The notes beneath the pieces were generated by a model that ran no database searches, was not told the DNA's origin, and saw only the letters and a list, made by a program, of their open reading frames with translations. From positions 8,370,001 to 8,434,000 of the forward strand of contig NC_065551.1 in NCBI RefSeq assembly GCF_022605725.1: a DNA stretch of 64,000 bases. Reading direction: 5' to 3'. The stretch comes from Anthonomus grandis grandis. Its lineage: Eukaryota; Arthropoda; Insecta; Coleoptera; Curculionidae. How positions within the stretch are numbered: the first letter of the stretch is position 1; each line of letters starts with the position of its first letter. The position numbers were made by a program, and so were the translations under genes. This document shows, piece after piece, positions 34,101 through 44,114 of the stretch.

Positions 34101-35019
34101 CACAAAAAGCTCTACATTTTATGTTCAATAAGTTTTTCTGTATGACTCGCTGTTTAGCTGGAAAATCGATTTGAAAAACTTTTTGAGTTTCCCAAAAAAG
34201 GGGAGGGGTGAGACTCTCAATTCCGAGGACTTAAGCTTTTCTTCGGAAATAGAATCGACCCTCAAAAAATTAGCGACTTGGATAGTTTAAAAAAAAAATT
34301 ACAGATTGACTGTACTATACCCCATTTTACGGTATATGAAAGACTGTTTAATTTTTGCTACCCCGTAGAACATTACTTTAACTACGTTAAAATTACAATT
34401 TCTTTTTGAATCAAATATTAGTTTTTAAATTATTCTTATTTCTTTTAGTGAAATCCACGAGATATTAAAACTGGAAAAACCATCTTTTCAAAAGGAACTC
34501 GAAGAATTTACAAAGTATAATATGACTCTGCCGCCCGGATTTAGCCCGAAACCGGAACCCGAAGAACATTATGAAAACTATGAAAGTTTGGATGAACCTA
34601 GCCACGTTGAAGAAGACGAACGACTTAGCTTAATAGTAGAAGAAGATTCACCCAACGGGGCTAAGCGAAAAAACGAAGACTATGAACTTTGTTACGAGTC
34701 TGATGAAAACGATTCAATTAGTTGCTCAGAAACGCCAGAGGAAGCAGCTGAACTTATAAATGAAGTAAAAGATTTAAAGCGTGTTTTAAAAAGAAATCTA
34801 GATGCGAATAGTGATATTTTAAGAGCGCATAATTTTACGCACGAACAAATGGTAACCTTTGTTGAGAACCTTGAAAAACAGGAAGCTCAAAAGATTGAAC
34901 TGAAGAAACGGAAAATAGAACAACAATCAGTGTTGATACAACAGATTAAGATTCAGAATAGTCTTATTGCTAAACTAATTCAAAAAATAGGAAATAGTTC
35001 GAGTAATAATAGCAAATAG
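25164..35019 (+). CDS. Myb/SANT-like (trihelix-type) DNA-binding protein, 3 exons
   Basis: Exons 25164-25224, 27833-28109 and 34449-35019 join in phases 1 and 2 and give 302 aa without a break. Residues 1-20 are acidic and basic. About residues 25-120 are a Myb/SANT-like domain: a start Trp (VEWPNNVIKDLLLVMKKL), the QCENKWKSLKRRY core, and after the second splice FENEIHEIL, which matches the FxxEMDEIL end of this domain in insect proteins. Then come an acidic middle, and a predicted coiled coil (EEAAELINEVKDLKRVLKRN and QKIELKKRKIEQQSVLIQQI). Likely a sequence-specific DNA-binding regulator; I cannot name the orthologue. The 2.6-kb and 6.3-kb introns are loaded with transposons. An alternative in-phase exon may exist at 31352. 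Confidence 0.87.
25540..26745 (+). mobile_element. degenerate LINE in SANT-gene intron 1
   Basis: Frames of a reverse transcriptase: YGFRVALDWFCSYLSGK (about 25725-25775), the VSQGS relic of the xPQGS motif, IIFADDTTILWHD around the catalytic FADD (about 25920-25960), then FLGLTIDEQLKFENHISSLL (about 25998) and ALIESHLRY. Broken by several frameshifts. The end is CAATAAAGCTATTTTTGACT at about 26715-26738, a jockey/CR1-like 3' end. Confidence 0.75.
26750..27832. other. SANT-gene intron 1, 3' part
   Basis: AT-rich with no recognisable gene or element. Ends in the TTTCAG acceptor of exon 2. Confidence 0.5.
28195..29320 (-). mobile_element. 5'-truncated LINE in SANT-gene intron 2
   Basis: Minus-strand reverse-transcriptase C-terminus in three frames: LLIDHKLKFREHVTLELKIG (about 29260-29320), then NSCLRLVFGVRTGEHISHKL (about 29020-29080), then YLLRKIRFRTDVHNLNIRRK and NLLTIPAHNKELFKKSFSY (about 28795-28930). 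The 3' end is a TTATTATTATTAT microsatellite at 28195-28209, typical of CR1-like elements. Dead. Confidence 0.8.
29451..30975. mobile_element. non-autonomous DNA transposon, 8-bp target duplication
   Basis: Perfect 33-bp terminal inverted repeats beginning CACAGAATAAACGATCTCAC. ACCCTAT(C) flanks both ends (29444-29451 and 30976-30983), a 7-8 bp duplication fitting hAT or P superfamilies. No transposase inside; 1.5 kb of AT-rich filler. Confidence 0.85.
30984..31351. other. SANT-gene intron 2, middle part
   Basis: No gene. A TATAAAA word at about 31051 and a CACGTGACC box at 31018-31026 are present; the meaning is unclear. Confidence 0.35.
31352..32023 (+). pseudogene. unrecognised coding relic in SANT-gene intron 2
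   Basis: Two open pieces with good acceptors. 31352-31691 reads YGDGQNVESRRRKIQVPAGK, then a very acidic stretch, and stops at TGA. 31815-32023 reads ENDIEATFLRSR, GFPEVPDVSTFHFSQVV, ASTSRRDILKFN and stops. The second piece resembles the tail that follows the DDE domain in some insect pogo/jerky-like proteins (low confidence). AATAAA follows at about 32055. The first piece would also splice in phase to SANT exon 2. Either a transposon relic or alternative terminal exons. Confidence 0.4.
32410..34315. mobile_element. long-TIR DNA element encoding a CXC protein
   Basis: Terminal inverted repeats of about 400 bp (32410-32810 and 33931-34315) starting GTACAGTCAATCTGTAATT, flanked by TA on both sides (32408-32409 and 34316-34317). 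The repeat arms are close but not identical, with clear indels in homopolymers. The middle encodes a tesmin-type CXC protein on the minus strand. No DDE nuclease is visible, so this is probably a deletion derivative of a larger element. It lies in SANT-gene intron 2, about 130 bp before exon 3. Confidence 0.85.
33445..33930 (-). CDS. tesmin/TSO1-like CXC-domain protein, C-terminal part
   Basis: Minus-strand open frame. After the inverted repeat it reads SRRAYLQVQSWLGHTMDPLE and WGWEKTN, then a cysteine-rich CXC module (SCGCKTNDCGAACGCRKAGL and CSVACKYCAGENCSN), then an acidic region and a C-terminal basic AT-hook-like end (KRRGRPKKN). CXC modules bind zinc and DNA; in insects this arrangement is common in repeated, transposon-type genes. 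The N-terminus is missing: the frame runs into the inverted repeat, where it is not coding. It may be the tail of an unknown transposase. Function not claimed. Confidence 0.65.
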   Translation of the reverse strand: MANLHSRRAYLQVQSWLGHTMDPLEWGWEKTNQGLKPAANSKDPGPESILKAISCGCKTNDCGAACGCRKAGLICSVACKYCAGENCSNVAPIYLEGDDVDDLPSQVFKLPKYPSPSENRNAMDKEGTSMSDTSSNCSLELDEVEEPPKKKSKRRGRPKKN

Positions 35020-35190
35020 CGGATATTGGAAGAGAGGGAGACCTTGAAGTAGTCTTTTTTGATTTTTAATGTAATTTAATATTAGTGTTCTCACTTTATT
35101 AAAATATATTTTATTTTCCTGTACCTTTTTAATTAATCATTGTAATCTATGAAAAGAATGAACATTAAAAAAAAAATGATAATATATACA

Positions 35191-35455
35191 GGGTGTTACA
35201 AAATTCGGTGGAAATATTTTAAGAGCGTATTGCTCGAGTCAAAATAAGACGTTTTCCTATAAACATGTATCCTAAAATGCCTCCCCTCAAAGATACAGCC
35301 CAGGCATATTGCCTGAAGAAAATCGATTATTTGAAACCGTGACTACAGCTATGCATCAAATCTCCTGAAAATTTGCAAGCCTCCGTTTTATTGAATGCTC
35401 TTTATTTTGGGTCTAAAAAATCGTGTGAATCCAATTTTAAGGAAGATTCAGGGGG
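35191..35455. mobile_element. left arm of an old mariner-type foldback
   Basis: Starts TACAGGGTGTTACAAAAT (TA then CAGGG). It aligns along its length with the inverse of 1129-1424, sharing AAAATAAGAC, TTCCTATAAACAT and the inner AATTTTAAGG...GGGGG stretch. It is cut by the LINE at 35456. Confidence 0.65.
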
Positions 35456-35646
35456 CTTATTTATTTATTTATAATACGGGAAAACCCCATTAACTGTAAA
35501 TTTTACAAAGCAATAATATTTACATAAACAACTGTCATAATCTAAACCTACTTAAAAAAATAAGTAAAAAACACCTATACTACATATACTAGAAACAACC
35601 TTAATAATTTATATGCAAGAATGTAAATACAAAATTTTATGCACAA

Positions 35647-37251
35647 TTATGAAGTAAGTGACCTCTTTAGATGCATTAAGGAACTTATGTTAAACACATC
35701 AATATTCGAATTGTTTAACAAATTCATATACCTATCCATAGGATTATTAATTCCATAGGATGTTCTGTGGAATGGAATGTTAAAGGTTACATTATGGCGC
35801 AACCCGTGATGAGGAACATTGAATCGTATGCGACCCAACAGAGCAGGGCAATCAATAAGCCTATTAACGATCTTATATATAAAACTAGCACCAGAAATAT
35901 TGCGGCGTTGCGACAGTGTCGGAATAGATAATTGACTTTCAATATAAGAATAGTCATGGTTCTCAATAACAGTTAAAGTTCTATGAGCACAATATCTCAG
36001 GAATTTATGTTGAACTCTTTCTAAAGCATCAATATGAATCTGGTGGTATGGAGACCAAACTACAGAGCAGTACTCCAATATAGTTCTTACTAGGGAGCAA
36101 TAAACCCTTCTTGTTGAAGAGACTGAGAAATATGAACAGTTTCTCATAACAAACCCCAGCAATTTTGATGCTTTTACAGAAATTGAATTAATATGATCAA
36201 TAAATGTGAGTTTCTCATCAAAAATAACTCCCAAATCCCTAATAGATGCAACATAATTGAGTGGCTCATTATTAATGAAGTAATTGGATTGAAACCGGTT
36301 GATCCTGCGAGTGAAACTAATAACACAACATTTCCTAACATTTAAATGAAGATTGTTTTGTTCACACCAATTATTTAAGCGATCCATATCTGCTTGTAGT
36401 AATTCTTGATCCACAATACTACCAACCACCCTCCAAAATTTTAAGTCGCCTGCAAACATCAAACACTGACTATACAGGAAACAGTTAACTATATCATTAA
36501 TAAATAAATTAAATAATAAGGGTGATGTATGCCCTCCCTGAGGGAGACCTGATGTTACACTGATAGGATCAGAAAGATGTCCTCCTACCCTGACCCTTTG
36601 AATACGGCCAGTTAAAGAATTTTTAATCCAACTCACAAAATCAACATGAAACCCTACGGAGATCAGTTTTGACAGAAGAATTTGATGATCAATGCGATCA
36701 AACGCCTTACTAAAATCGGTGTATATAGAATCAATTTGTTTATGATCCTCTAATTTACTCATAAGATCAGATTGGTAACAGATCAAGTTAGTGGCAGTAG
36801 ACTTATTCTTGCAAAACCCATGCTGTGAATCTGATATTAAGCCTTTGCATAACCAAGAAAGTTGATTAGCTATAAGGCTATCAAAAAGTTTAGGTATTGA
36901 AGATTGAATGCAAATACTTCTATAATTATCTATGACATCCCGACGGCCAGCTTTAAACAATGGCAGAATAAAACTTTCCCTCCAGGCAATTGGAAATGTG
37001 GATGTTTGTAAGGAAGCAATAAATAACAAAGATAAAGGAATGGCAAGAGTACATACACATTTCCTCAAGAGAAAATTCGGAATCCCATCTGAGCCTGCAG
37101 TAATCTTGTTAGGGAGTGAGCTAATACCCTCAAATATATCATATGTTAAGATCTTAGTAATGTTTAAATTTAAACCATTAGCGGGACCATTTTGCAGCTG
37201 ATTATTATCAATACCAGGAGAATAAACAGTTTGGAAAAATTCTTTAAACAT
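35647..37251 (-). pseudogene. LINE reverse transcriptase (ORF2, 3' part)
   Basis: 534 open codons of reverse transcriptase: finger motifs LPLFKAGRRDVIDNYRSI, QHGFCKNKSTATNL, YTDFSKAFDRIDHQIL, SGLPQGGHTSPLLFNLFIND, then the catalytic box, which reads FAGD instead of FADD (CLMFAGDLKFW, about 36450). The thumb and C-terminal region LEYCSVVWSPYH follow. The loss of one catalytic aspartate should kill the enzyme although the frame is long. Upstream, 37251-37599 continues the frame in broken pieces (FPKWFSPELRKLTRNKRSAH). Confidence 0.88.
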
Positions 37252-37679
37252 GTTTGCAATATCTAAACCACTGGACGCTTGCTTGTCACCATAAAAGAGG
37301 GTATTGGGAAGGGTATAATTGGACCTCTTATCATTGATATATTTCCAAAATGATTTAGGGTCATTCTGTAAGCCGGAATCTATCCCTTCAATATATAGTC
37401 AGAAGCACAAATCAGACATACGTTTGCATTCAGACCTAAGGCGAGAAAATTTTATATAGTTTTCGTCTGTATTATCTCTCATATATAATGAATGAGCACT
37501 CCTTTTGTTCCTAGTTAACTTTCTAAGTTCAGGGGAGAACCACTTAGGAAATGAGGAAGTTCTATATTTCTTTAAAGGAATAAAATATGCAATCCCCATA
37601 GAGAGATATTCATAAAAAACGCTGATTGATAAGTTAAAATCACTATGAGATAAACACTCGTTCCAATTAATTGCGGATA

Positions 37680-38227
37680 GAAAAGATTAGAAACTTTACA
37701 TACCCTAAGTACACGACTTATCGTTGCAACTTCTTGCTGCAGACCTAGCTTCTGGAATACCTCTTGAACCAGATTTTTGTCGTGTAATATACGATCGTTC
37801 AAATTAGTCGATGTAGATTCTGGAACATTGTAAATCGTAAGATTATTTGCTCTTTCCAAACGCTGTTGGACCTCATAACAAACTGAATTGGGAATGTCCT
37901 GGGATTTACTATTCTCCAAAATATTGCTGTAATACTATGCTCCAAAGTAACAATCTTATTTTTAAGTTTAAGATAGTTTATTTCTTCTTCCATCTGAGCA
38001 AATTTACGGACAAACATAGGAACACTTTTAAAAGCATCTCGGCATGTGTCACAAAAATACATAAGCAGTCTTTTCTGCAACACAACAGCTCGAATTTCAG
38101 AAGAAGACAAACCAGAGCATTTTTCTACTAGGTGGATTCTAGTTCTACAGCTGTCGCATGCAATAAATAGTTTTTCATCATCACCCAAAGCCAAAGAGCA
38201 GGCTTCACACTTTTTATTTCCAGACAT
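37680..38227 (-). pseudogene. LINE ORF1 with PHD-like zinc finger, broken
   Basis: Starts MSGNKKCEACSLALGDDEK and reads the Cys4-His-Cys3 pattern (CDSCRTRIHLVEKC, FCDTCRDAF). A coiled-coil-like helix follows, then a frameshift near 37930 and the segment VQQRLERANNLTIYNVPEST, which is the RNA-binding-type start of the second ORF1 domain. It ends in the deletion junction near 37680. ORF1 proteins of this sort bind the LINE RNA. Confidence 0.75.
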
Positions 38228-38274
38228 CTCTAAGTTCCTTTCCCAGCAGTTGGAAATTCGGGCTTACCTTTCCG

Positions 38275-38330
38275 ATGTTTTCTATCTTATGTTTCTGGTA
38301 AGAAATTTCAAAATCTAGCAAGACCATCTA
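38275..38330. mobile_element. left arm of the old foldback, between LINE and pogo 1
   Basis: TCTTATGTTTCTGGTAAGAA and the following bases are an inverted copy of about 44350-44385 on the far side of the insertions. This shows that both flanks belong to one older foldback element. Confidence 0.6.
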
Positions 38331-38606
38331 CAGTAGACACTCGATAGTGTGAATATCGGATAGCGGAAACCTCGCATAACGGAAACAGCACTATTTTATG
38401 CATTGACCACCGTATACCGTGAACAGACGATCCCCCGAAACAAATTGGAAACAAATGTAATTGGATCGATAGTTCGCCAGTAACGTAGGCGAAAGCAGCC
38501 GGTGCTTCCCCGATATGCTGTTTTTGGCGTTCTTCGAATCGATAGGCGGCGTGAATCTATTGTGTGTTAAGCAAGGCAGGTTGTTATCGTTTGTTTACGT
38601 TGTCTG

Positions 38607-38609
38607 TTA
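38607..38609. repeat. Harbinger B target duplication (TTA)
   Basis: TTA before the element, repeated at 42128-42130. TWA three-base duplications are typical of PIF/Harbinger. Confidence 0.9.
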
Positions 38610-38817
38610 GGCCGGGCGAACGTTGAGACGCAGTTAAGTGAGGCGACGCAGGGTGACTCACCGCAGATTTCTGTAATCAATAGACGTCGATAGAACAGCG
38701 AATATTCAGACGCAGCGTGAGGTGGCGCAGTTTTTGTACACCGTGAGCCTGCGTTAGCCTGCGCTCTAAACACAAAACCGTCGTGATTTTTCATATGTGT
38801 GCATCTGAGAAATAGGT

Positions 38818-41550
38818 ATGGAGGAAAAGCTAATTGAAGCCGTTCGATGTAGAAAGATCTTATATGACACAAATGATGTTGATTATATGAAATCGAAATT
38901 AAAACAGCAGTTATGGGACGAAATTGCAATGGAGGTTGGACTGAAAACGGGTAATTACTTTTATTTAATTTTTATTTTCTATTTTTTGACATTTGAACAT
39001 AAACATATATATAGCTAAGTACCTAAACATAAACATCGCTAAGCTACACACTTTTACACATTATCTTTTTAAACTACATTCTATAATAAAATAGATGGGC
39101 TGATCCTTGTAAAAATTGCGCATTTCCCTTCTTTCCTATTCTAAAATAATGCAATTTTGTCACGTTTTAGTTTGTACGGTGCATGCGTACGTAGATTTTA
39201 GTATTTCCCTCTCAATACACTATCTCTCTGCCAGGGCAGCGATCCTGCTGGTGATACGAAGTATTCTGTGAAGTTTTGACGAACGCAAAAAGCTTTAGAT
39301 GGACTTCGAGTATTAATTTTACAAAGTGGAAGTAGCTGATGTTCCGGCATATTTTCGGAGAATTCTTCGATTTGTGAAATTGGAGAATTTCTCAAATAGC
39401 TATGCAGTAAGCAAGATGCTTTTACAACTTTCACTACACTGTCTAATTTGCATTCAAATGGTAAACGAAAAACACGAAAACGGGAAGCAAGAATACCGAA
39501 AGAACATTCCACAGTTTGTCGAGCCCGCGAAAGTCTGTAATTAAAAACTTTGTTCTCGTAATTGTCCATGACACTTCGTTTTGGATATGGTCGCATTAAA
39601 TTTTCACACAAAGGAAAAGCTTCGTCTCCTACAAATACATATGGCATTGGATCATCAATTATAGGTATTAGAGATGGAGGGATATTCAAAGTGTTGTTCT
39701 TAAGTTTTTTTTCTAAAACACTGCTACCAAAAATGTTTCCGTCACTAAATCGTCCCATTGAGCCAACATCAATAGTAATGAATTTGTAGTTTGAGTCCAC
39801 AATAGCCATTAATACAATAGAGAAAGTTTTTTTATAATTAAAAAATGAGGAACCACTTAAACCTGGCTTCTTTATTAATACATGCTTCCCGTCAATAGCT
39901 TCGATGCAATGTGGAAATTGCCACCTTTCTTCAAAACCATGTGCAATGGACGTCCAATGTTCTGCTGTTCCTTGTGGCATACATAATGGTTGCATACGTT
40001 TCCAAATAGCTCCTGCTACTTCATTTACAATATTGGATACTGTTCGGTCACTCATTCTATAACTGTAGCCCATACTTTTAAAGCAGTTCCCTGAAGCGAT
40101 GTACCTGAAAAATAAAATACATATTTGAAAGTAAAACTTTAAAAATAACTTAAGTGTATGAAATTATAATAAATTAATAATAATTAAAAGGTTTCTATAC
40201 TTTTTGAAGTAGGCGCCAGATGATCATTAACTTTCTTTAGCTTTCACTAGTTTTATAAAATGAAAGAATGCGTTAAGAAATTCAATACTAAAGTATGAGC
40301 TTAATATCTGAAAATCTGTAATTGTATTTTGGCGCTTAATTCAAAAACACTACAGGGTGGACTAGGTTTGTTGTGACAAAATTTAAGAGTCGATAGAAAT
40401 CTTTTTTTAATAAACAAATTTCTTTATTTTTGAGATACGGTGTTCAATTTCTATCGACTTTAAAGTTTGTCATGAAAAACCTGGTCCAACCTGTATATAT
40501 AGTTAATCCTTATTAAACTATATTATTATTTACTTAGAACATTTTTATAGTTTGTTTCAACGATTTTTTATGTATCTTTATGTAAATTTTGTTGCAGGTT
40601 CAGAAGCGAAAATCATGTGGGAGAAATTGAGACATTCTTTTCGGGACGCAATTAGAAGGCAACAAAAATGTATAAGGAGTGGCGCTGCCGCTACAAGTCA
40701 AAAACTGTGGAAGTTCCAGAAAGAAATGGGGTTTCTTCAACGTTACATGACAAATAGGAAAAGAGATACCAATTTCACTAACGCCAGTGATGAGGAATCA
40801 CAAACGCAAGATTACGATGAACTTGAGTGTGAAGATGAGATTGAAGCAGAAACTGAAGCCAATAGTGTGGGTCTTCAACATAAAGAACGTGATCATGAAG
40901 ATATTCCACCCATAAATCTTCCCTCTACTCCAATGGCAGAAACACCGTCAATACCAAGAGAAGAGAGGGTTTCCAACATGCCTAGATGTTCAATCAAAAA
41001 GATACCTATGAGGCAAAACCAAGTTCAAAAGAAAGATAATGTTGGTGTCTTACTTAAGCGATCTATAGAAAATCGAGAAATAAGAGCGGCAGAGAGATCA
41101 GTTGAGAGAGAAATGATATTAGAAAAGATACAACCTCCAAAAGATCCCTTATATCATTTTTTTATGTCAATGTACGAGATAACAAAAAAAATGCCACCAG
41201 CATCACAACACATTGTGAGAAATAATGTTTATAAAGTAGTGTCGAATGAAGAAGCCACTTTACTCAACATTCCGCAGCCATACAGAATGAACCTGGCTGA
41301 ACGTAATACATATCGAACGTCTCAAGTTTACGAATCTACTACTGATCGGCATCAGATTTTTAATCAAAACCACAATGACTATCAAAGCTCTTCATCGTCT
41401 ACGCCCTTCTCAACGTATTCCGATAATTCTTCACATCTTGACGTTATCAACATTTCCAATGAAGCACCTTTACAGGATATTTCGTTAGAAAAAGATCAAT
41501 CAAGAGAGGGAACCTTAGTTAACTTTATAAACCAATTTTCTGTTAACTGA
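38818..41550 (+). CDS. MADF-BESS protein of Harbinger B
   Basis: Exons 38818-38950 and 40598-41550 (donor GTAATT, acceptor TTGCAG) add up to 362 codons with the stop, no break. The MADF domain is split by the intron: MEEKLIEAVRCRKILYDTND and WDEIAMEVGLKT in exon 1, then SEAKIMWEKLRHSFRDAIRR in exon 2. The middle is acidic (SDEESQTQDYDELECEDE). A BESS motif (DPLYHFFMSMYEITKKM) lies near residues 245-285, followed by a Ser-rich tail. In this family the protein binds element ends and recruits the transposase. The transposase's main exon lies antisense in its 1.6-kb intron. Probably still functional. Confidence 0.9.
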
Positions 41551-41956
41551 TCTTACTTTTTTATATAAAACTAGAACAGTTATCTTATTTTGTTATTGGG
41601 AATGTTAATTGTTTGAGTTAAAATACATAAATACATTTCTTACCTTAAAAATACTGCTAGTTTTTCTTCCGTTCCGATGGGCTTTGACGCATTACACCCT
41701 TCAGCTTCTATGTCTTCTTTAATAAATCCGTGAATTTCTGCAAACTGTGCACGGGTTACTCGGTAATAATTTTTGTACTTTTCTTCAGAAAGTTCTTTCT
41801 GAAGAACGAATTCTCCGTGAGTCTTTCTCTTTTTTAAGTAATCACTTTTTGGCAGTTTTCTTCTGAATATAGTTGTATACGCTATTTCTTGTATACGTCA
41901 ACAAAGTCAGAATCAGATTCCGAGTCTAATGAATTAAGCAAATATGTATACATCAT
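39198..41956 (-). pseudogene. PIF/Harbinger transposase B, one-base frameshift
   Basis: Minus strand, exon 1 at 41956-41644 and exon 2 at 40104-39198, with GTAAGA donor and TTTCAG acceptor; the reading across the junction gives LAVFLRYIASGNCF, as in element A. The triad is present: Asp in EAIDGKH, Asp in AIVDSNYKF, Glu in TVECSFG. The only damage seen is one missing base near 41885-41890 (an A run in exon 1): the summed exon length is one short of a multiple of three. Exon 1 lies 3' of the MADF gene and exon 2 in its intron. Might be a sequencing error, in which case the enzyme would be intact. Confidence 0.88.
40351..40495. mobile_element. small MITE inside Harbinger B
   Basis: About 145 bp with 50-bp imperfect inverted repeats (TACAGGGTGGACTAGG against CCTGGTCCAACCTGTA), flanked by TA. 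It lies in the MADF intron, upstream of the transposase main exon. Confidence 0.8.
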
Positions 41957-42221
41957 AGAAAATAGTAGGAATCTATTCAGTAGAACTGCGTTTAATCTGG
42001 ACGCAGGTGTACGATAAACTGCGTTTCATCTTTCGGACTACCCAGGCGCGCAGTTCACTTGAAACCAGGCAGTTCACTTCACCCTGCGTCAACGCACGTC
42101 ACACTGCGCCTCAACGTTCGCCCGGCCTTAGTGTGGTTTTGAAGTTTAGTGGTTATAAAGTTTAGTGATTTTTATTAGTGTGACTTAAATTGTGTTGGTG
42201 TTAGATCGTTTATAAATTAAA

Positions 42222-43892
42222 CAAAATATCGCTTAAAAAACCAAAGTATTTAACCCTTTATGAAAAATCTCTTGTAATTCAAGACTTAAATAATGGACAA
42301 GGTGTTACATATTTAGCGAAAAAGTATGGTGTGGCAAAATCTACAATTTGCAAAATAAAAAAGAAAAAGGAACTGATTTCTAGTGCTGTTAGAAACACGT
42401 ATGTTGGACCAGGTAAGAGACAAACCCTAAAGGGTTCCCAGTTTCCAAGAATGGAAAAAAGACTATACAAGTGGTTTCTTGACCAACGGAATAAACATTT
42501 AATGGTAAGTGGCGACATGGTTAAAGAAAAAGCAAAATCCATTTATTCACAGCTCAATGAAAGGGATAAATCATTTACCGCTAGTAAGGAATGGTTACAA
42601 AGATTCAAAAAAAGATTTGGAATTCGTTTTTTAAAAATTTCTGGGGAAAAACTGTCATCTCAACCAGAGCTTGTAGACCCATTTAAAATGGCTCTAAAAA
42701 ATAAAATAGCAGAGCAGGAATCTCATTGGATCAAGTTTACAATGCTGATGAGACAGGACTTTACTGGAAATTATTACCAGAAAAAACATTTGTCTTGTCA
42801 ATAGAAAAAACAGCTCCTGGTAGAAAATTGGAGAAACAAAGAATAACATTTTTGGCTTGCACTAATGCTACTGGGCTCCATAAAATTAAACCATTGGTGA
42901 TTGGTAAAGCGGCAAAACCAAGATCGTTTAAAAATTTCGAGTGTCCTGCTGACTATGAACATCCTAAATCAGCTTGGATGACTGCCGCAATTTTTAAAAA
43001 ATGGTTTCATTATTCGTTTGTACCACAGGTAAGTTTTCCTTATCTATAGTTTTGTTTTATGATTAGTACAACCATATTAATTTTTTTGAAGGTTAAGAGG
43101 TTCTTAAAAAATAAAGGTCTGCCATTGAAAGCTCTACTTCTTCTGGATAATGCACCATCGCATCCAACCGAAGAAGAATTAAAAAGTTAAGATGGACAAA
43201 TTATAACCATGTACCTGCCACCTAATGTCACCCCACTCATACAGCCTATGGATCAAAATGTTATTAGGCTAACAAAATTGTACTACAGGAAAGGTCTTCT
43301 ATCATCCATAGTGGCCAACAATACGAATGTCATTGATGCCCTATAAAACCTGACAATAAAAGATGCAGTGATCAATTTAATGTCTGCTTGGAATCATCTT
43401 GATTCTCAAGTTATCAAAAAATGTTGGAAAAACATTTTAAATGTGGTGCCATCTACACATGATGTAGACAGTGATGATGAAAATGTACCTCTTTCTGTCC
43501 TAAAACACCAATGGGACAGCACTGCTCAGAAACCCATATCTGAATCTCTTGGTCTTTTACATACATTGACACCTCAGGTATTTTTTGTCATTATATTCTG
43601 ACATTGTAGAGTGGAATCAGTGTGACAATAATTTTGCAGAGGACGACATTGACGAATGTCAATCGGATGAAGCAGAAGTATTAAATGAGGTTGAGCAGGA
43701 ACCCTCAAATAAAATTTCATTAGATAGGGCAATTAATGCCTTTAATATAGCGATTCTGTGGGCAGCAGAGGAAAATGAAATTGACATAAATGACGTTGTA
43801 GTCTTGAAAAATTAAGAGAGAAAGCTGTGATGTTAAAAGTAAAACAACCTAAAAAACAAACAAAAATTTCAGACTTCTTTAAGAAAAACTAA
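42222..43892 (+). pseudogene. pogo/Tigger-like transposase 1, broken
   Basis: The N-terminal helix-turn-helix region (SLVIQDLNNGQGVTYLAKKY) and the CENP-B-type second DNA-binding region (FLDQRNKHLMVSGDMVKEKA, WLQRFKKRFGIR) lead into the DDE_1 core: NADETGLYWKL, LLLDNAPSHP, LIQPMDQNVIR. A small intron at about 43029-43090 is likely. Defects: no ATG at the expected start (ATA near 42226), a frameshift at about 42720, TAA stops at about 43188 and 43344, frameshifts near 43577 and 43812. The C-terminus in the restored reading frame ends in a PCNA-binding box, QTKISDFF. Harbinger B is inserted upstream of it. Confidence 0.85.
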
Positions 43893-44114
43893 TTTCTTAA
43901 AGTTTGAAATTTGTTGTATCTTTTTTTCTTGACAGTAAATAATATTTTTCAGTAAGAATATGAACTTTATGTTATGTTAATTACGTTTTGTTTCTGTGAC
44001 TTTTGGTAATTATAAATGTTTAGTACACATAAAGTGTAACCTTCGTTAACGTGAATAAATCGATAATGTGAACAGCCTTTGTTTTTTTGAGTTCACGGTA
44101 TTGAGTGTCTACTG

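Larger units (their letters stand above)
35456..38274 (-). mobile_element. LINE with PHD-finger ORF1, internally deleted
   Basis: Minus strand. Starts near 38274 with a short 5' UTR, ORF1 from 38227 and ORF2 to 35647; the 3' end is TTATTTATTTA-rich at 35456-35475. ORF1 has a PHD-like Cys/His finger (CEACSLALGDDEKLFIACD). Most of the endonuclease is missing, so this is an internal deletion. CR1/jockey-like by structure. Confidence 0.85.
38610..42127. mobile_element. PIF/Harbinger element B, with both genes
   Basis: 3.5 kb with about 25-bp inverted ends starting GGCCGGGCGAACGTTGAG and more distantly paired sequence further in, and a TTA duplication. It encodes a MADF-BESS protein (plus) and a DDE nuclease (minus) whose exons are interlocked. 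One frame is broken by a single base. It sits inside pogo element 1. Confidence 0.92.
38331..44114 (+). mobile_element. pogo/Tigger-like element 1, interrupted by Harbinger B
   Basis: Ends CAGTAGACACTC (38331) and GAGTGTCTACTG (44114), flanked by TA on both sides, the pogo target. The transposase lies at about 42222-43892. The element is split by the 3.5-kb Harbinger B at 38610-42127. Confidence 0.88.
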
